Under the pieces are notes generated by a model. That model had not been told where the DNA came from, ran no database searches, and worked only from the letters and a program-made list of their open reading frames with translations. Made by a program: the position numbers and the translations under genes. This document shows, one piece after another, positions 12,553 to 23,309 of a DNA stretch of 64,000 bases (the stretch's first letter is position 1; each line of letters opens with the position of its first letter). The DNA is from Sarocladium kiliense (taxonomy: Eukaryota > Ascomycota > Sordariomycetes > Hypocreales > Sarocladiaceae), in the NCBI GenBank assembly GCA_030734395.1, contig JAUZTG010000003.1:558001-622000 (forward strand). Direction: 5' to 3'.

Positions 12553-13314
12553 AGGGACTGACTGACTGCACTGGACCTTGCTGCCCGTGGCCACGAGGTC
12601 TCGACGCAGCACCACCACCTCTCCCACTCCCACCTCCTCACTCCCGCGAATGATCGCAGCTCCGTTCCTGCTTTTCGCCCTCTCCCACCCCCGCTCAGAG
12701 GCGCCCATTTTCCCATCCCGTGCCTGGCTCTTTTTTGTGTTCCTGCCTGCGTGCAACTTTCATCGAGTACTTTGCCCTAGAGATTCTTCAGGGACGGAAG
12801 CAAGACTGGCTCTACTGCATCTGTTGACCTGTACGTTTGACTACCTTGTCTGACTGAGCATGTCTCGCTGCCACTTCCCTCTAGAGCTTCCATGCATCCT
12901 CCAACCCCAAGTCAGCCGTACTAATGTTCCTCCTCTCGCCATAGCTTTTGCGTCTGTGCCACACCACAACCCTTCACTGCAGCACAAACTGCGAACGAGC
13001 CTGTCATTCCCTCGTATCATGCTCGCCATCGAAGCATGAGATCCTACATATCATCGCTGCCGACAACTACCCACTCCTTGTGATACACCTCTCGACGACA
13101 CTACATACGACCACCGCCGACTTCCGACGGTACGCAATACACCCATCGCTTCCCCTCAATCGGCGCACCGGCAACCCCGAATCATTCAGCCCAAGGCGGA
13201 CGGCCCCGTCCCCAGCGCGGCTTTCACACATGCAGGCGTCGGCCACTGCTTCCTGACAACCCTCTGTACAATGGCCTGAGTGTGGCTCGTAGCTTGTCGG
13301 TATTTAGGATATCA

Positions 13315-13323
13315 TATATAAGG
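13315..13323 (+). promoter_or_regulatory. possible TATA box of the RasGAP gene
   Basis: A TATATAAGG match lies about 48 bp before the ATG at 13364. It would imply a very short leader, so it may be fortuitous. Confidence 0.25.
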
Positions 13324-13363
13324 AAGCCTGACGTCCACGGCCCTCGACGGCGCCGACTACACC

Positions 13364-16300
13364 ATGGACGAGCGAATCCCCCGCAGGCAGAATGGCGCTC
13401 ATGCTCAGGACCGTGAGTGGTCCAACGACAACCCGTCTCTCGAGGTGCAGCCCAGCTCCGTTGAGCGACCCAGCGCTACAAATTTGAGAGCCGCATATAG
13501 AAGTCCTGGCATCCGCGCCGTAACGCCAGATCAAGACGACTCAAGTGGACTGATAGACACGGGCATACCGCATATCCGTGGCCTCGCGTCACACGACAGC
13601 TCGCCGAGATCAATACCGGGCGGTTCCAGCAGACGGCAGGGCATGGTCTTCAACGACTCGTATGTTGATCCATATGACAGCGAGGACGGGAGCCCACCAA
13701 TTCTGCCACAGAGAACACAACAAGGTAGTAGTACTGTTCGGCCGCGAACGAGGACCATGGACATGTCAATGTTGGCTCAGAGGAGCGCTCCACCAGGGTT
13801 GGAGAACAGGCATCGTGTGAGCAGCATTAGCTCTGCCGGTTCGCAGGCCTTGACAGACGACCACAAGGCGTCACCAGCGTCCTTGGACGCCATGGACTTT
13901 CCCAACATTGCGACGAGTCGGATACCCGAGTTCGCCACCCCCCCATTACCACCACGAGAGAAGAAGTCGTCCGGCCGCAGACTCATGAAACGCCAATCCT
14001 CAAGACCAACGTCTCCAAAGATCACGCTCCCACCGTCAATAGACTCAACACCGTTTCCAATATTGGCATCAGATGCTCAGAAAATCATCTTGCTCATGAA
14101 GGCTCTTGGCGGCAAGATGCGCGGTGAGGTCGAGTACCAGGGAGAGAATGGAGGGCCATGGTATTCCGGCATCGCTTATATCGACGTTGAGAAGGCCTGT
14201 TTGATGTTTGACTCGGGCCAGAACGGACCATTCCACATTCCACTTGTCTCTGACCTTCGAGGTTGTAGGGTCCTGCCTGTCGATTATCCTGATGCCGGAC
14301 GGCTTTGCATTGAGCTGGTGTCTTGTCTGCCACTTGTCGAAGTTGTTCTTGCACCTCGATCCAGTGACGAGTTCGACCTTTGGCTAGCAGCGCTCCTAGC
14401 GTGGCAACAGCTTCGGCCTACAGGCTTGAAGTCCTCCAATGGGAAGCCCGCGAGTCCCGTGGTCCCAATTCGCCCTGACTTGAAGCGACGAGGATCATCC
14501 AATGGTGGCAAGACCCCGAATATCATCAAGGTCGGCAATATCATGCTGTGGGACAAGGGTCATGCCGGCACGCCAAATGCTCTTGTACATCGGTCATCGA
14601 CAAGGGACACTTGGTCTCCTACTGCCGCATGGCGACGAGTGTCTTGCATTCTCCAAGACAATGGCGAGTTCAAGCTCTTAATAGAGAACGAACAGGTGGT
14701 GCTTTCGGTAATCGAGCTCTCGCAACTATCAAGATGCGCAATCCAACAACTCGATCGGACCGTACTCGACGAAGAGTATTGCATCGCCGTCTTCCCCACC
14801 TACGCATCTTCAGCCACGCAGCTCTCCATCTTCCGCCCTGTATATCTGGCCTTGGAGAGCCGCACTCAGTTCGAGGTTTGGTTTGTGTTGTTGAGAGCCT
14901 TCACTGTTCCAGATAATGTTCACCGCGACGACCCAGAAAATGAGTGCATAGAGCAAGTTGTGGAATTGACAGAAAAAACGAAGGGTGCGGTGTTCCGTTT
15001 AGAGAGGACGGTGAACCTCAGGGTGACAGAAGCGAAGCTGAAGGCAAAACCGGCTTCATTGGAGGTAGCACCGCCAGAAAAGGGTTCAAAAGGAGACTTT
15101 GATCCCTTGATAGGGAACTACATCGCTGAGGTCATCCTTGACGGCGAGGTAAGAGCGAAGACAACGATCAAGACGGAGACGAAGAACCCTTTCTGGAGAG
15201 AAGACGTGGAGTTCCTCGACCTGCCGCACGCATTACCGGAATTATCAGTGGTCCTCAAACGGTTAGAGGGCAGTCCCGACAGTATACACCTTTACATACA
15301 GGGATCCTCGGCGAACAGCAGCAAATCTGGACCACCCCACGAGTCGATATTCGGCGTTGTGAGGCTTCAACTTGCATCGTTGGAAGCTGGCAAAGATCAT
15401 GAGCAGTGGGAGCCCATTATGGACGATCAGGAGCAAGCGCTTGGGTCTATGCTTCTAAAGGTTACGCACGAAGAACACGTTATTTTGATGGCCAAGGAAT
15501 ATGAGCCTCTCGCAGAAGTCCTTCACAGGTTCTCTACCGGGTTGACAACAATGATTTCCGGGGCGCTGCCAGGGCAATTACGACGCCTGGCGGATCTGTT
15601 CTTGAATATCTTCCAGGTTTCAGGCTCAACCGGCGAGTGGCTGATGGCCCTTGTCGAGGATGAGATCGATGGCATCGGCAATCAGGCAACCATAAAGAAA
15701 TACCGTTTCAGCAGCCGGCTTGGGTCCAACGAATCAGCCGACTCCAATAGCGCTGACAGACAGCTGATGGTTCGAGACATGGGCAAGTCACTGGCTGGCG
15801 AGGCGAACTTACTCTTCCGCGGCAACTCGCTACTGACGCAATCCCTCGAGTTCCACATGCGCAGACTTGGCAAGGAGTATTTGGAGAGCATCTTGCAACC
15901 GAAGATCGCAGAGATCAACGAGATCAACCCAGATTGCGAGGTAGACCCTAGCAAACTGCACGGCAGCAGCTCTGAGCTTGATCAACATTGGAATCAACTC
16001 ATTTTGCACACAACAGAGATCTGGCAGTGCATTGCAAAGACTGCGGCCAAGATCCCGCCGGAGCTCCGTCACATCTTCAAGTACATCCGTGCCGTGGCTG
16101 AAGACCGATATGGTGACTTCCTTCGCACTGTCGCGTACACGTCCGTCTCCGGCTTCCTCTTCCTACGGTTCATCTGCCCAGCTATCCTCTCCCCAAAGCT
16201 CTGGGGCCTTCTCCGCGATCACCCCCGGCCTCGTGCCCAACGCACCTTCACACTCATCACAAAGGCCCTGCAAAAACTGGCCAACATCTCCACATTCGGC

Positions 16301-17146
16301 AAGCGAGAGGAATGGATGGAGCCCATGAACCGCTTCCTCAATGCCCAACGCCAAAGCTTCCGCGACTACATCGACCAGGTCTGCGATATCCCCGCAGAGC
16401 GTGGCCAGCAGATTCAACCAGCAGGTTACAGCACGCCCATGACAATCGTTAACCGCCTCGGGCCTGTCGCGCGCGAGGGCTTCCCTAGCCTCCCCTACCT
16501 CATCGACAGCACCCGCAGCTACGCCGGCCTCATCAAACTCTGGGTCGATTCCAAACCCCAGCAAAACGTGAAGACCCCCATCGACGGCGAACTTCTTATC
16601 TTCAGCGACCTCTGCCTTACCCTCCAAGAACGCGTCGACAACTGCCTCGCAAAACTCGATGCCGTGCGCGCCGCAGAAGCCGAAGCCAACGCCGACCCCC
16701 TACCCTCCGACCTCTCCGAAGCTCTCGAAGCAGCTCTCATCATCCAATCAAGCTCCACACCCTCTCCCGCCAACAACGGCAGCTCCACCGCACTCGCAGA
16801 CCTCACCCATCCATCCACTAGCATCTCCTTCGCAGAAAGCACCCGCCCACCAGGAAGTTCCGGCAGCGACTACAACGGTGGGGAATCCTCCGGTGGCGGC
16901 GGGAGGGAGGGCCACTCACGGAAAAGCCGAGATGTGAAGAGACCGAAGGATGGTTCTTCGGCTGTGAAGCAAGGAACCAGCGCGTTGAGGCATGTCAGCG
17001 GCGCGGGGACGACGAGGGTGAAGAACGGAGGTGGAAAGGTCGGGAGAACGATTCTAAGTGGGATCATGAAGATTGGAGGAGGTGGTAGTGGAAGTAGTAG
17101 TCAGGCGAGAAGTGTCAGTCCGGATTCGAAGGGCCACAAGGGATGA
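13364..17146 (+). CDS. bud2: Ras GTPase-activating protein, Bud2/Cla2 type
   Basis: A single exon of 1260 residues. Residues 1 to about 230 are disordered and Ser/Pro-rich. A PH-like region follows at about 390-500 (NIMLWDKG, AWRRVSCILQDNGEFKL), then a C2 domain at about 570-700 (YIAEVILDGEVRAKT, NPFWREDVEF). The catalytic RasGAP domain covers about 760-1050: the arginine finger is Arg819 in LLFRGNSLLT, and the family signature is SGFLFLRFICPAIL with Arg935. The tail is Ser/Gly-rich and basic. PH-C2-RasGAP order and length match yeast Bud2/Cla2, the GAP for the Rsr1/Bud1 polarity GTPase at the cell cortex. The exact substrate GTPase here is inferred, not shown. It converges with cyclophilin-40. 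Confidence 0.9.
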   Translation: MDERIPRRQNGAHAQDREWSNDNPSLEVQPSSVERPSATNLRAAYRSPGIRAVTPDQDDSSGLIDTGIPHIRGLASHDSSPRSIPGGSSRRQGMVFNDSYVDPYDSEDGSPPILPQRTQQGSSTVRPRTRTMDMSMLAQRSAPPGLENRHRVSSISSAGSQALTDDHKASPASLDAMDFPNIATSRIPEFATPPLPPREKKSSGRRLMKRQSSRPTSPKITLPPSIDSTPFPILASDAQKIILLMKALGGKMRGEVEYQGENGGPWYSGIAYIDVEKACLMFDSGQNGPFHIPLVSDLRGCRVLPVDYPDAGRLCIELVSCLPLVEVVLAPRSSDEFDLWLAALLAWQQLRPTGLKSSNGKPASPVVPIRPDLKRRGSSNGGKTPNIIKVGNIMLWDKGHAGTPNALVHRSSTRDTWSPTAAWRRVSCILQDNGEFKLLIENEQVVLSVIELSQLSRCAIQQLDRTVLDEEYCIAVFPTYASSATQLSIFRPVYLALESRTQFEVWFVLLRAFTVPDNVHRDDPENECIEQVVELTEKTKGAVFRLERTVNLRVTEAKLKAKPASLEVAPPEKGSKGDFDPLIGNYIAEVILDGEVRAKTTIKTETKNPFWREDVEFLDLPHALPELSVVLKRLEGSPDSIHLYIQGSSANSSKSGPPHESIFGVVRLQLASLEAGKDHEQWEPIMDDQEQALGSMLLKVTHEEHVILMAKEYEPLAEVLHRFSTGLTTMISGALPGQLRRLADLFLNIFQVSGSTGEWLMALVEDEIDGIGNQATIKKYRFSSRLGSNESADSNSADRQLMVRDMGKSLAGEANLLFRGNSLLTQSLEFHMRRLGKEYLESILQPKIAEINEINPDCEVDPSKLHGSSSELDQHWNQLILHTTEIWQCIAKTAAKIPPELRHIFKYIRAVAEDRYGDFLRTVAYTSVSGFLFLRFICPAILSPKLWGLLRDHPRPRAQRTFTLITKALQKLANISTFGKREEWMEPMNRFLNAQRQSFRDYIDQVCDIPAERGQQIQPAGYSTPMTIVNRLGPVAREGFPSLPYLIDSTRSYAGLIKLWVDSKPQQNVKTPIDGELLIFSDLCLTLQERVDNCLAKLDAVRAAEAEANADPLPSDLSEALEAALIIQSSSTPSPANNGSSTALADLTHPSTSISFAESTRPPGSSGSDYNGGESSGGGGREGHSRKSRDVKRPKDGSSAVKQGTSALRHVSGAGTTRVKNGGGKVGRTILSGIMKIGGGGSGSSSQARSVSPDSKGHKG

Positions 17147-17553
17147 GGCTGATGAACCTCGCTTTTGGGTGGGAGCATCTTTTTGCTTTGTCATGTTCCT
17201 GGATACCATCTTATGGATGGGCAGTTGGCATTATCATGAGACCAGATGGAGAGGAGATGATATATGAAGGAAGGAATGAAAGATACCACTATTCCTTTTT
17301 GTGATTCCTTTGTTCTTGCATCTCCATAAGCATGTTGTGAACGCGTGTAGAGGGTCAATCGGGATTTTAACTTATTTGACAATGGAAGATGCAGAGTTTT
17401 ACTGTCTTTGGTATATTCTTCAACTCACTTACAATACCACCTCGTGCAATGTCCATAGCTAATTCACAAATATCCACCCCTTCTCGTCATTGATACACCA
17501 CCTGAATAACAGCAATATCCCAGCCTCAATGCATCTCCTTATGAATCATTTCT
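17147..17553. other. convergent 3' intergenic region
   Basis: This holds the 3' UTRs of the RasGAP (+) and cyclophilin-40 (-). It is AT-richer than the flanking genes. No gene seen. Confidence 0.4.
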
Positions 17554-18785
17554 CTACGAGAAGAACTTCTTGTACGCAGCCTTCTCCTTTGCCGTCTTAG
17601 CCGCAATCCTCGCCTTGACCGCGTTCCGCTCGTTGATAATGGCAGGGTCGCTGGGCTTGAGCTTGAAAGCCTCCTCGAAGGACTTGAGCGCGCCTTCGTC
17701 GTCCTTGAGCTGTACTTGAGCGCTGCCCTTGCGGAAGTATGCCTTGGCAAGGTCTTCAGGCTTGACGCCGGCAACATCGAGGGCGGCGCCAGCGTGGCGT
17801 TCAGCATCGTCCCAGGACTTGAGCTTGAGATTCACCATTGCGGCGTTGTTGTGAAGGGAGAAGCGGAGTGCGTCCATCTCGGGCTTGGTGGTTGGAGGTT
17901 CCTCATCAAGATCGGGGTCCTCATTGAGGTATCTCAATCCCTTCTCGTACTTCTCAAGAGCGACTTCGAGGTTGCCAGCTTTGAAGGCAGTGTTTCCATA
18001 GCCCTTGCATTCGGAAGCAATCTTGATGACGGTCTTGGCATCAAGAGTTTGACCGCCCTCAATGGCATCTTCCGGGAAGTCCTCGTAAGTATCGCCCATG
18101 GCATCGGGCTGCTTAATGTCGGCGGCAAGAGCGTCTTCGCCAGTGAGCTCACCGCAGTCAGTGATGACAACATCCTTGATCGGCTTGTCACCGCTCTGTG
18201 TGGGAAGGTTCTCGATTTGGCGCACGATGCCCTTTCCATTTAGCACCTGGCCGAATACTACGTGCTTGTTGTCAAGATGAGGGGTTGCAACCGTCGTGAT
18301 AAAGAACTGAGAGCCATTGGTGTCTAGGTTATGAGTTAGCGAGGACTGGCAGACGGCTAGACACTACGTGACGACCTACCCTTGCCAGCGTTGGCCATGG
18401 ACAGCAGGAAAGGCTTGTCATGGGTCTTGACGAAAGCCTCATCTTCAAACTTGGCGCCGTAGATAGACTCGCCGCCGGTGCCGTTTCCTTCGGTGAAGTC
18501 TCCGCCCTACTTGAGTGTCAGATGAAATCGATATATCAAGGCTTCCAGCTGACTCACCTGGATCATGAACTGCTTAATGACACGGTGGAAGGTGGAGCCC
18601 TTGTAGTGCAACGGCTTTCCCGTCTTTCCAAGGCCCTTCTCACCAGTGCAGAGGCAGCGGAAGTTCTCGGCAGTCTTGGGGACAATGTCAGAGTAGAGCT
18701 CCATGGTGATGCGGCCGGCTTCCTTAGAGCCGATAGAGATGTCAAAGAAGACCCGCGGCCGGGTAGCGCTCTGCTCGGAAGCCAT
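17554..18785 (-). CDS. cpr6: cyclophilin-40 peptidyl-prolyl isomerase with TPR domain (Cpr6/Cyp40)
   Basis: Three exons (18785-18558, 18506-18380, 18323-17554) give 374 residues, the usual Cyp40 length. Residues 1 to about 170 form the cyclophilin domain with the catalytic Arg68 (FHRVIKQFMIQGGDF), Gln124 (NGSQFFITT) and LDNKHVVFGQV. The residue equivalent to Trp121 of cyclophilin A is His134, as is usual in Cyp40s and linked to weak cyclosporin binding. Residues about 215-360 form three TPR repeats (YGNTAFKAGNLEVALEKYEK, NAAMVNLKLKSWDDAERHA, AYFRKGSAQVQLKDDEGALK). The TPR binds the C-terminus of Hsp90, making this a cytosolic chaperone cofactor. The start MASEQS was chosen over an in-frame ATG 33 bp upstream because it leads directly into the domain. 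Confidence 0.95.
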
Positions 18786-19422
18786 TGCGACGGTGAATTT
18801 GTCAACGAAGATAACCAAGATTGGTGGTTGAGTCGGGGAAGTGCCTGGGTCAAATCGTGGTAAGGCTCGCGTGGGGTGAGATGAGGCGAAGTGAAAGTGT
18901 TCAGCCCAATGCGGGGTCCTGCGGGATGCGGCTCAGGTGGTTGAGCAACGATGCGGAGGTGATGAGTGACGATGATTGTCAAGCGAATGCCAGAAAAGAG
19001 AGAAGCGAAGATTGAACTCTTGAGGCGCAATTGGTGGATCTTATAACAAATGAGAGACGGCCTCGTGGATCGCGACTCGGGAAGCAGGTGCGACTCGATG
19101 GAGGGGCTCCTGCCTGCGAAGCTGTGATGTTTTGGTGGAGCCTCGGAGCTCTGGAACTTTCTAGGTGCGGTATGGGTTAGGGTTGGCCTCACCTTGCCTT
19201 CCCAAGACTCATTGCGCTCAGGTCTCTTTCAATCTTCACTGTTATACATAGTGATGGAACCGGGCTGTAAGCTGCGGACTCACTGATGCTCTCAACATGC
19301 TAAATCAGGTCTACAGGCTCTATCCATATCGCGACCCATACGCAAACGATTTGCCCACGTATTTCACCTTCACCTATCTCTGCACCCAGCGCTATGTTCC
19401 ATACCACATAACCTGATGGCGG
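18786..19422. other. intergenic region between two minus-strand genes
   Basis: This holds the promoter of cyclophilin-40 and the 3' UTR of the D-aminoacyl-tRNA deacylase. No additional gene recognised. Confidence 0.4.
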
Positions 19423-20187
19423 CTACTCAACCTTTGGTCCGGCTTGTAACTCGAGGGTTACCTAGTAATCATGTCGCGCAAGTCAGTATGGCTGAACGAT
19501 TCATTGTTTTGTCCGCCTCGAGTACTGTGGCAACCTGGTAGCACAGACGGCGGCAACAGGGAAACTCACCGGGCCATCATTCACCAATGCCACCTCCATC
19601 ATGGCCTGAAACTTGCCATCCTTCACCTTGTCGGCTGCATAATCATCTCGGACCTTCTGCACAAACTGGTGGTACAGTTTTGCAGCCTCTTCCGGATTCA
19701 TGGCGCCGTGAAAGTCTGGTTTGGTACCCTTCTTCGTACGAGCCAGTAGTGTGAACTGTGAAACTATCGCAAAAGTCAGCATGGTGCCTGCGATGAGCAT
19801 AAAAGGATTGCGCACCGCAAAGAACCTCGCCGCTGATGTCTGTAACGCTCTTTTTCCACTGTTTCGTAGAAAGGTCGGTTAGCCAGCCATTGACACTTTG
19901 ACAAACGCCCAAGAGCCTAAGATCGTCAAGCACTCATACCCTGCCGCCAGACTCGTCGTCCCAAAGTTTCATTTTGAGAACTTTCGACGCAATTGTGTTT
20001 AGCTCCTTCTCAGTATCGCCTGGTGCTACGGCCGCAAACACAAGAACTCCTTTGCCAATGGACGAGACCACCTCCTGGTCCACCGTCACGGATGCCGACA
20101 ACACACGTTGCAGGATAGCTTTTGCAAAATGTCAGAATGGAACTGTTATATTGGAATGTCTAACATGCGGCTGCTCGTACCCTTCAT
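19423..20187 (-). CDS. dtd1: D-aminoacyl-tRNA deacylase (DTD)
   Basis: Five exons (20187-20181, 20118-19940, 19858-19816, 19763-19570, 19461-19423) give 153 residues, the normal DTD1 length. The first exon is only 7 nt (ATGAAGG) and produces MKAILQRVLSASVTVD, the expected start of the family. The catalytic signatures are intact: VSQFTLLAR across the third intron and VNDGPVTLEL across the fourth. DTD hydrolyses D-amino acids (and mischarged glycine) from tRNA in the cytosol as a proofreading step. Introns are 62, 81, 52 and 108 bp. The shift in frame at every intron means no single long frame shows the gene, so it would be missed by simple ORF calling. It is divergent from NOT3 and probably shares its promoter region. 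Confidence 0.92.
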
Positions 20188-21243
20188 TCTTGCCTTTGGG
20201 CCACTGCCCTGGATCACCAATCGCCCGCTGCTTTGGATGCTTTCCACGAACAATTTCGATTGCCAGAAGCAACAATCGATCAATTGAAACAGAAGCAACG
20301 CAAATCACAGCAAGGGGGCACAGCTGGCGCGCAATGGGAGACAGGATCAGCGCTTGGCTCGGAGGACTGGTCAGCTGAGCAATCTAATAGCCAGTAGCCC
20401 CTGTTGGTAACCGTAACGGTGTTTGTTGGTAGGCTTTTCAACGCAAATAACCGTGGGGGCCTCGCATCAAGACCTGAGGTGTTGGCAAACGGCTGGGTGC
20501 ATGTCGCCAGACAAGGAATCCATTGACTCCTGTGGACGCTTTGGGTGGAGGTTCCGTTGCTGCGCTAAAGTCCGCGTTCAGGCAAGGCTGCTAACCGTGT
20601 CATGTGAGTTGGCTCATTAGTGTGGCGCCTAACAGAGATTTGGTGTGGCTGAAGTACTCTGTGTTACTGGAAAGCGAAAGCAATCTTGCGAAAAGTCAAT
20701 GGTATCGCGAGCCTCTAACAGCAAATAATAATCCTCATAGTAGAGCTGAATAGTCCCAACCATCAAAGTTACCTTTGATGCACCATCTCTTCAGGTCGTT
20801 CCCAATATGCAGTCTTTGCTGCAGGTAGGTCGGCTGCGGACGTTAACAGGAGCCAGCCACAGTGACCACACCCCTGTTAGGCAATGGCGCGTGCGCCAGT
20901 TGGCTCATCGGCGCCAGCTCTTCCTTTGCACATCCACCTTGCAACCTGGCAAACCGAACGCCTCTCTTTCGACTCAGGGCACATCCAGACGCACCCTGCG
21001 CCGAAGAATCCATATCAGGGCATTTCTCACCGCTTCCATATCGCTGGGCGACACCCTTCCCCGTTTGCCGGTTCCATTTGAAGACCGCAAGGCCGCCCTT
21101 CAACATCACTATCGTCTCGCGACCCACGGCCTCAAACCACACTCCCTCCCCGTCTGCCACCGGCTGGCAGCTCCCAACAAGCCTTAACGACTCGAAACAA
21201 ATCTTAATCATTACGAGAGGGTAGCTCTCTTTCTGTCGACGCA
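20188..21243. other. divergent promoter region (DTD / NOT3)
   Basis: About 1 kb between two divergently transcribed housekeeping genes. The part before NOT3 (from about 20840) is C-rich with several overlapping frames that I consider leader sequence. No gene recognised. Confidence 0.4.
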
Positions 21244-23309
21244 ATGGCGGCGCGAAAACTCCAACAAGAGGTCGACAAGTGCTTCAAGAAGGTGGCCGAA
21301 GGGGTGGCCGAATTCGAGGGCATCTATGAGAAGATCGAGCAATCAAATAACCCCGCGCAAAAGGAGAAGCTCGAGGACAACCTCAAGCGTGAGATCAAGA
21401 AGCTCCAGCGGTTACGCGACCAGATCAAAACTTGGGCTGCTAGCAATGACATCAAGGACAAGGCCCCGTTATTGGAGCAACGGCGGCTGATAGAGACGGT
21501 TTGTTACCGCCTCCCTCCCTGGGACACTTGAGCACTATATACTAACTGAATACTTTTCACACTTAGCAAATGGAGAAGTTCAAGGCTGTCGAAAAGGCCA
21601 TGAAAACGAAAGCGTACTCTAAAGAAGGATTGTCAGCAGCAGCGAAACTCGATCCAAAAGAGCAGGCCAAGGTCGAAGCTGGCGAATTCCTCAGCAGTAT
21701 GGTCGACGAACTCGAACAGCAGATTGAAGCCCTCGAAGCCGAAAGCGAACAACTCTCTGCTACCACAAGGAAAGGGAAGCTCTCTGGTGCCAAAGCAGAA
21801 CGGATAGCAAGGGTCGAAGAGATCATTGAGCGTCACAAATGGCATCAAGGGAAGCTCGAATTGATCAGGAGGTCTTTGGAGAATGGCGGCGTGGATACGG
21901 ATCAGGTCACCGATCTCGAGGAAAACATCCGGTACTACGTCAGCGACGGCATGAACGATGATTTCATGGAGGACGACGAGATGTACGATGAACTCAATCT
22001 GGAAGACGACGAAGGCAACTTTGGCATGGGTGCAGACGGCGACAAGGGATCATCGCAAGACAATCAGTCCGTGACGGAGGAGACCCCAGAACCAGAACCT
22101 GTCAAGCCAGTGAAGAAGCCAGTAGCGGAACCGCCAGTAACGAGGAAACCGTCAGTACAAACGAAATCACCGTTGCCAGCCCTCGCGACACTACATACGC
22201 CCCTGGCAACCATCAGCAACGGCAACACGAGCAATTCGAACATGAAGCCTGCTACGGTTCCTGCGCGACCTGCTGAGGGCTTGAAGTACGCGTCCGCAGC
22301 GGCAGCAGCAGCGGCTAGCGACAGGAACAATGTTGGTATCTCGCCATTGCCTCCGCCACCTGGTGTCACACCGCTACAAGCGACGCAAGCAAGGTCTAGC
22401 GCAGCCAGTTCTCCGGCCATCACAGCGGCGCAACCCGTTTCAAGCACGCCTCAACCGCCGGAACCGAAACAGCAGCCAGCAGCTGCCCCCGCGACCGACA
22501 ATGAGATGCCCGCACCAGTGCCGAAGAGCAAGCGATCAAAGGCAGCGGGCAAGCAACCAGTCACCACCGCCACTTCGGCCACAGAGAGCTCATCGGACAG
22601 CTCTGCCGCAAAAGGTAAGTTGCACAAGTTCTCAGAATGTCTTAATGACGCGCTGACATTACTAGCACCCCACACCAACGGTGTCACCAATGGGATCAAA
22701 CCCATCGAGGAGGAGCCCGATGATGAGGAGTCAATCTACCATCTCCCGTCATCACTCCAAGATCTCGTCGAATCCTACGAGGCATCTAAGAGAAGGACGA
22801 TGCAGCCCTTATCGCAAACCACACAGCGCTTGATGGCAGCGAGCCAAGTCAACTGTCCCGATGCAGTCGATGCAGATACGCCAAGGACTTATCGGCCAGA
22901 CATGCCAGTCCCGCCGACTGCATCAGGATTCCCTCGCGATCCCTTGCCTATCTTTGACGATCCGCGATTGTACGGACGAATCGATCCCGACACACTATTC
23001 TATGTCTTCTACTACAAGCAGGGGTCACCGCAACAGTACCTCGCGGCCAAAGCGCTTAAGGACCAGAGCTGGAGGTTCCACAAGCAGTATCAAACTTGGT
23101 TCCAACGGCACGAGGAACCTAAGAACATAACGGAGGAGTTCGAGCAAGGGACTTATCGATTCTTTGATTATGAATCCACTTGGTAAGCAAGCACTCTACC
23201 CCTTGCGCAACGGTCATGTTGTGGGACGATGACTGACACTATGAACAGGATGAACCGTAGAAAGGCAGACTTCAAGTTCGCCTACAAGTTCCTCGAGGAC
23301 GATGTGTAG
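21244..23309 (+). CDS. not3: CCR4-NOT complex subunit NOT3/NOT5
   Basis: Exons 21244-21498, 21567-22614, 22666-23182 and 23249-23309 give 626 residues. Residues 1 to about 230 are the NOT3 N-terminal coiled-coil domain (MAARKLQQEVDKCFKKVAEG, LRDQIKTWAASNDIKDK, MEKFKAVEKAMKTKAYSKEG). Next come an acidic stretch and a long Pro/Ala/Ser-rich linker. The C-terminal NOT2/3/5 domain includes LPIFDDPRLYGRIDPDTLFY, QQYLAAKALKDQSWRFHK and, across the last intron, FFDYESTWMNRRKADFKF ending in AYKFLEDDV. The protein is a scaffold subunit of the main cytoplasmic deadenylase, acting in mRNA decay and translational repression. The third intron (22615-22665, 51 bp) is a multiple of three with no stop, so its use is inferred. 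Confidence 0.94.

Larger units (their letters stand above)
10377..13363. other. large divergent intergenic region (promoter/5' leader)
   Basis: Nearly 3 kb lie between two divergently transcribed genes. I find no convincing gene. The last 1 kb before the RasGAP is rich in CT, CCA and ACC and contains microsatellites (listed separately), consistent with a long fungal 5' leader and promoter. Short frames here are low complexity. Confidence 0.4.

Noticed and set aside
12468..12756. Minus-strand frames rich in Gly-Gly-Ser
   Set aside because: They are the complement of the CCACCACTA minisatellite; no domain or start context supports a gene.
16163..16627. Antisense frame of 154 codons inside the RasGAP gene
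   Set aside because: Shadow of the RasGAP domain; no independent protein features.
20807..21224. Overlapping frames upstream of NOT3
   Set aside because: C-rich leader sequence, overlapping in several frames on both strands, no recognisable domain.
22064..22447. Antisense frame of 127 codons inside NOT3
   Set aside because: Low-complexity complement of the Pro/Ala-rich linker of a well-supported gene.
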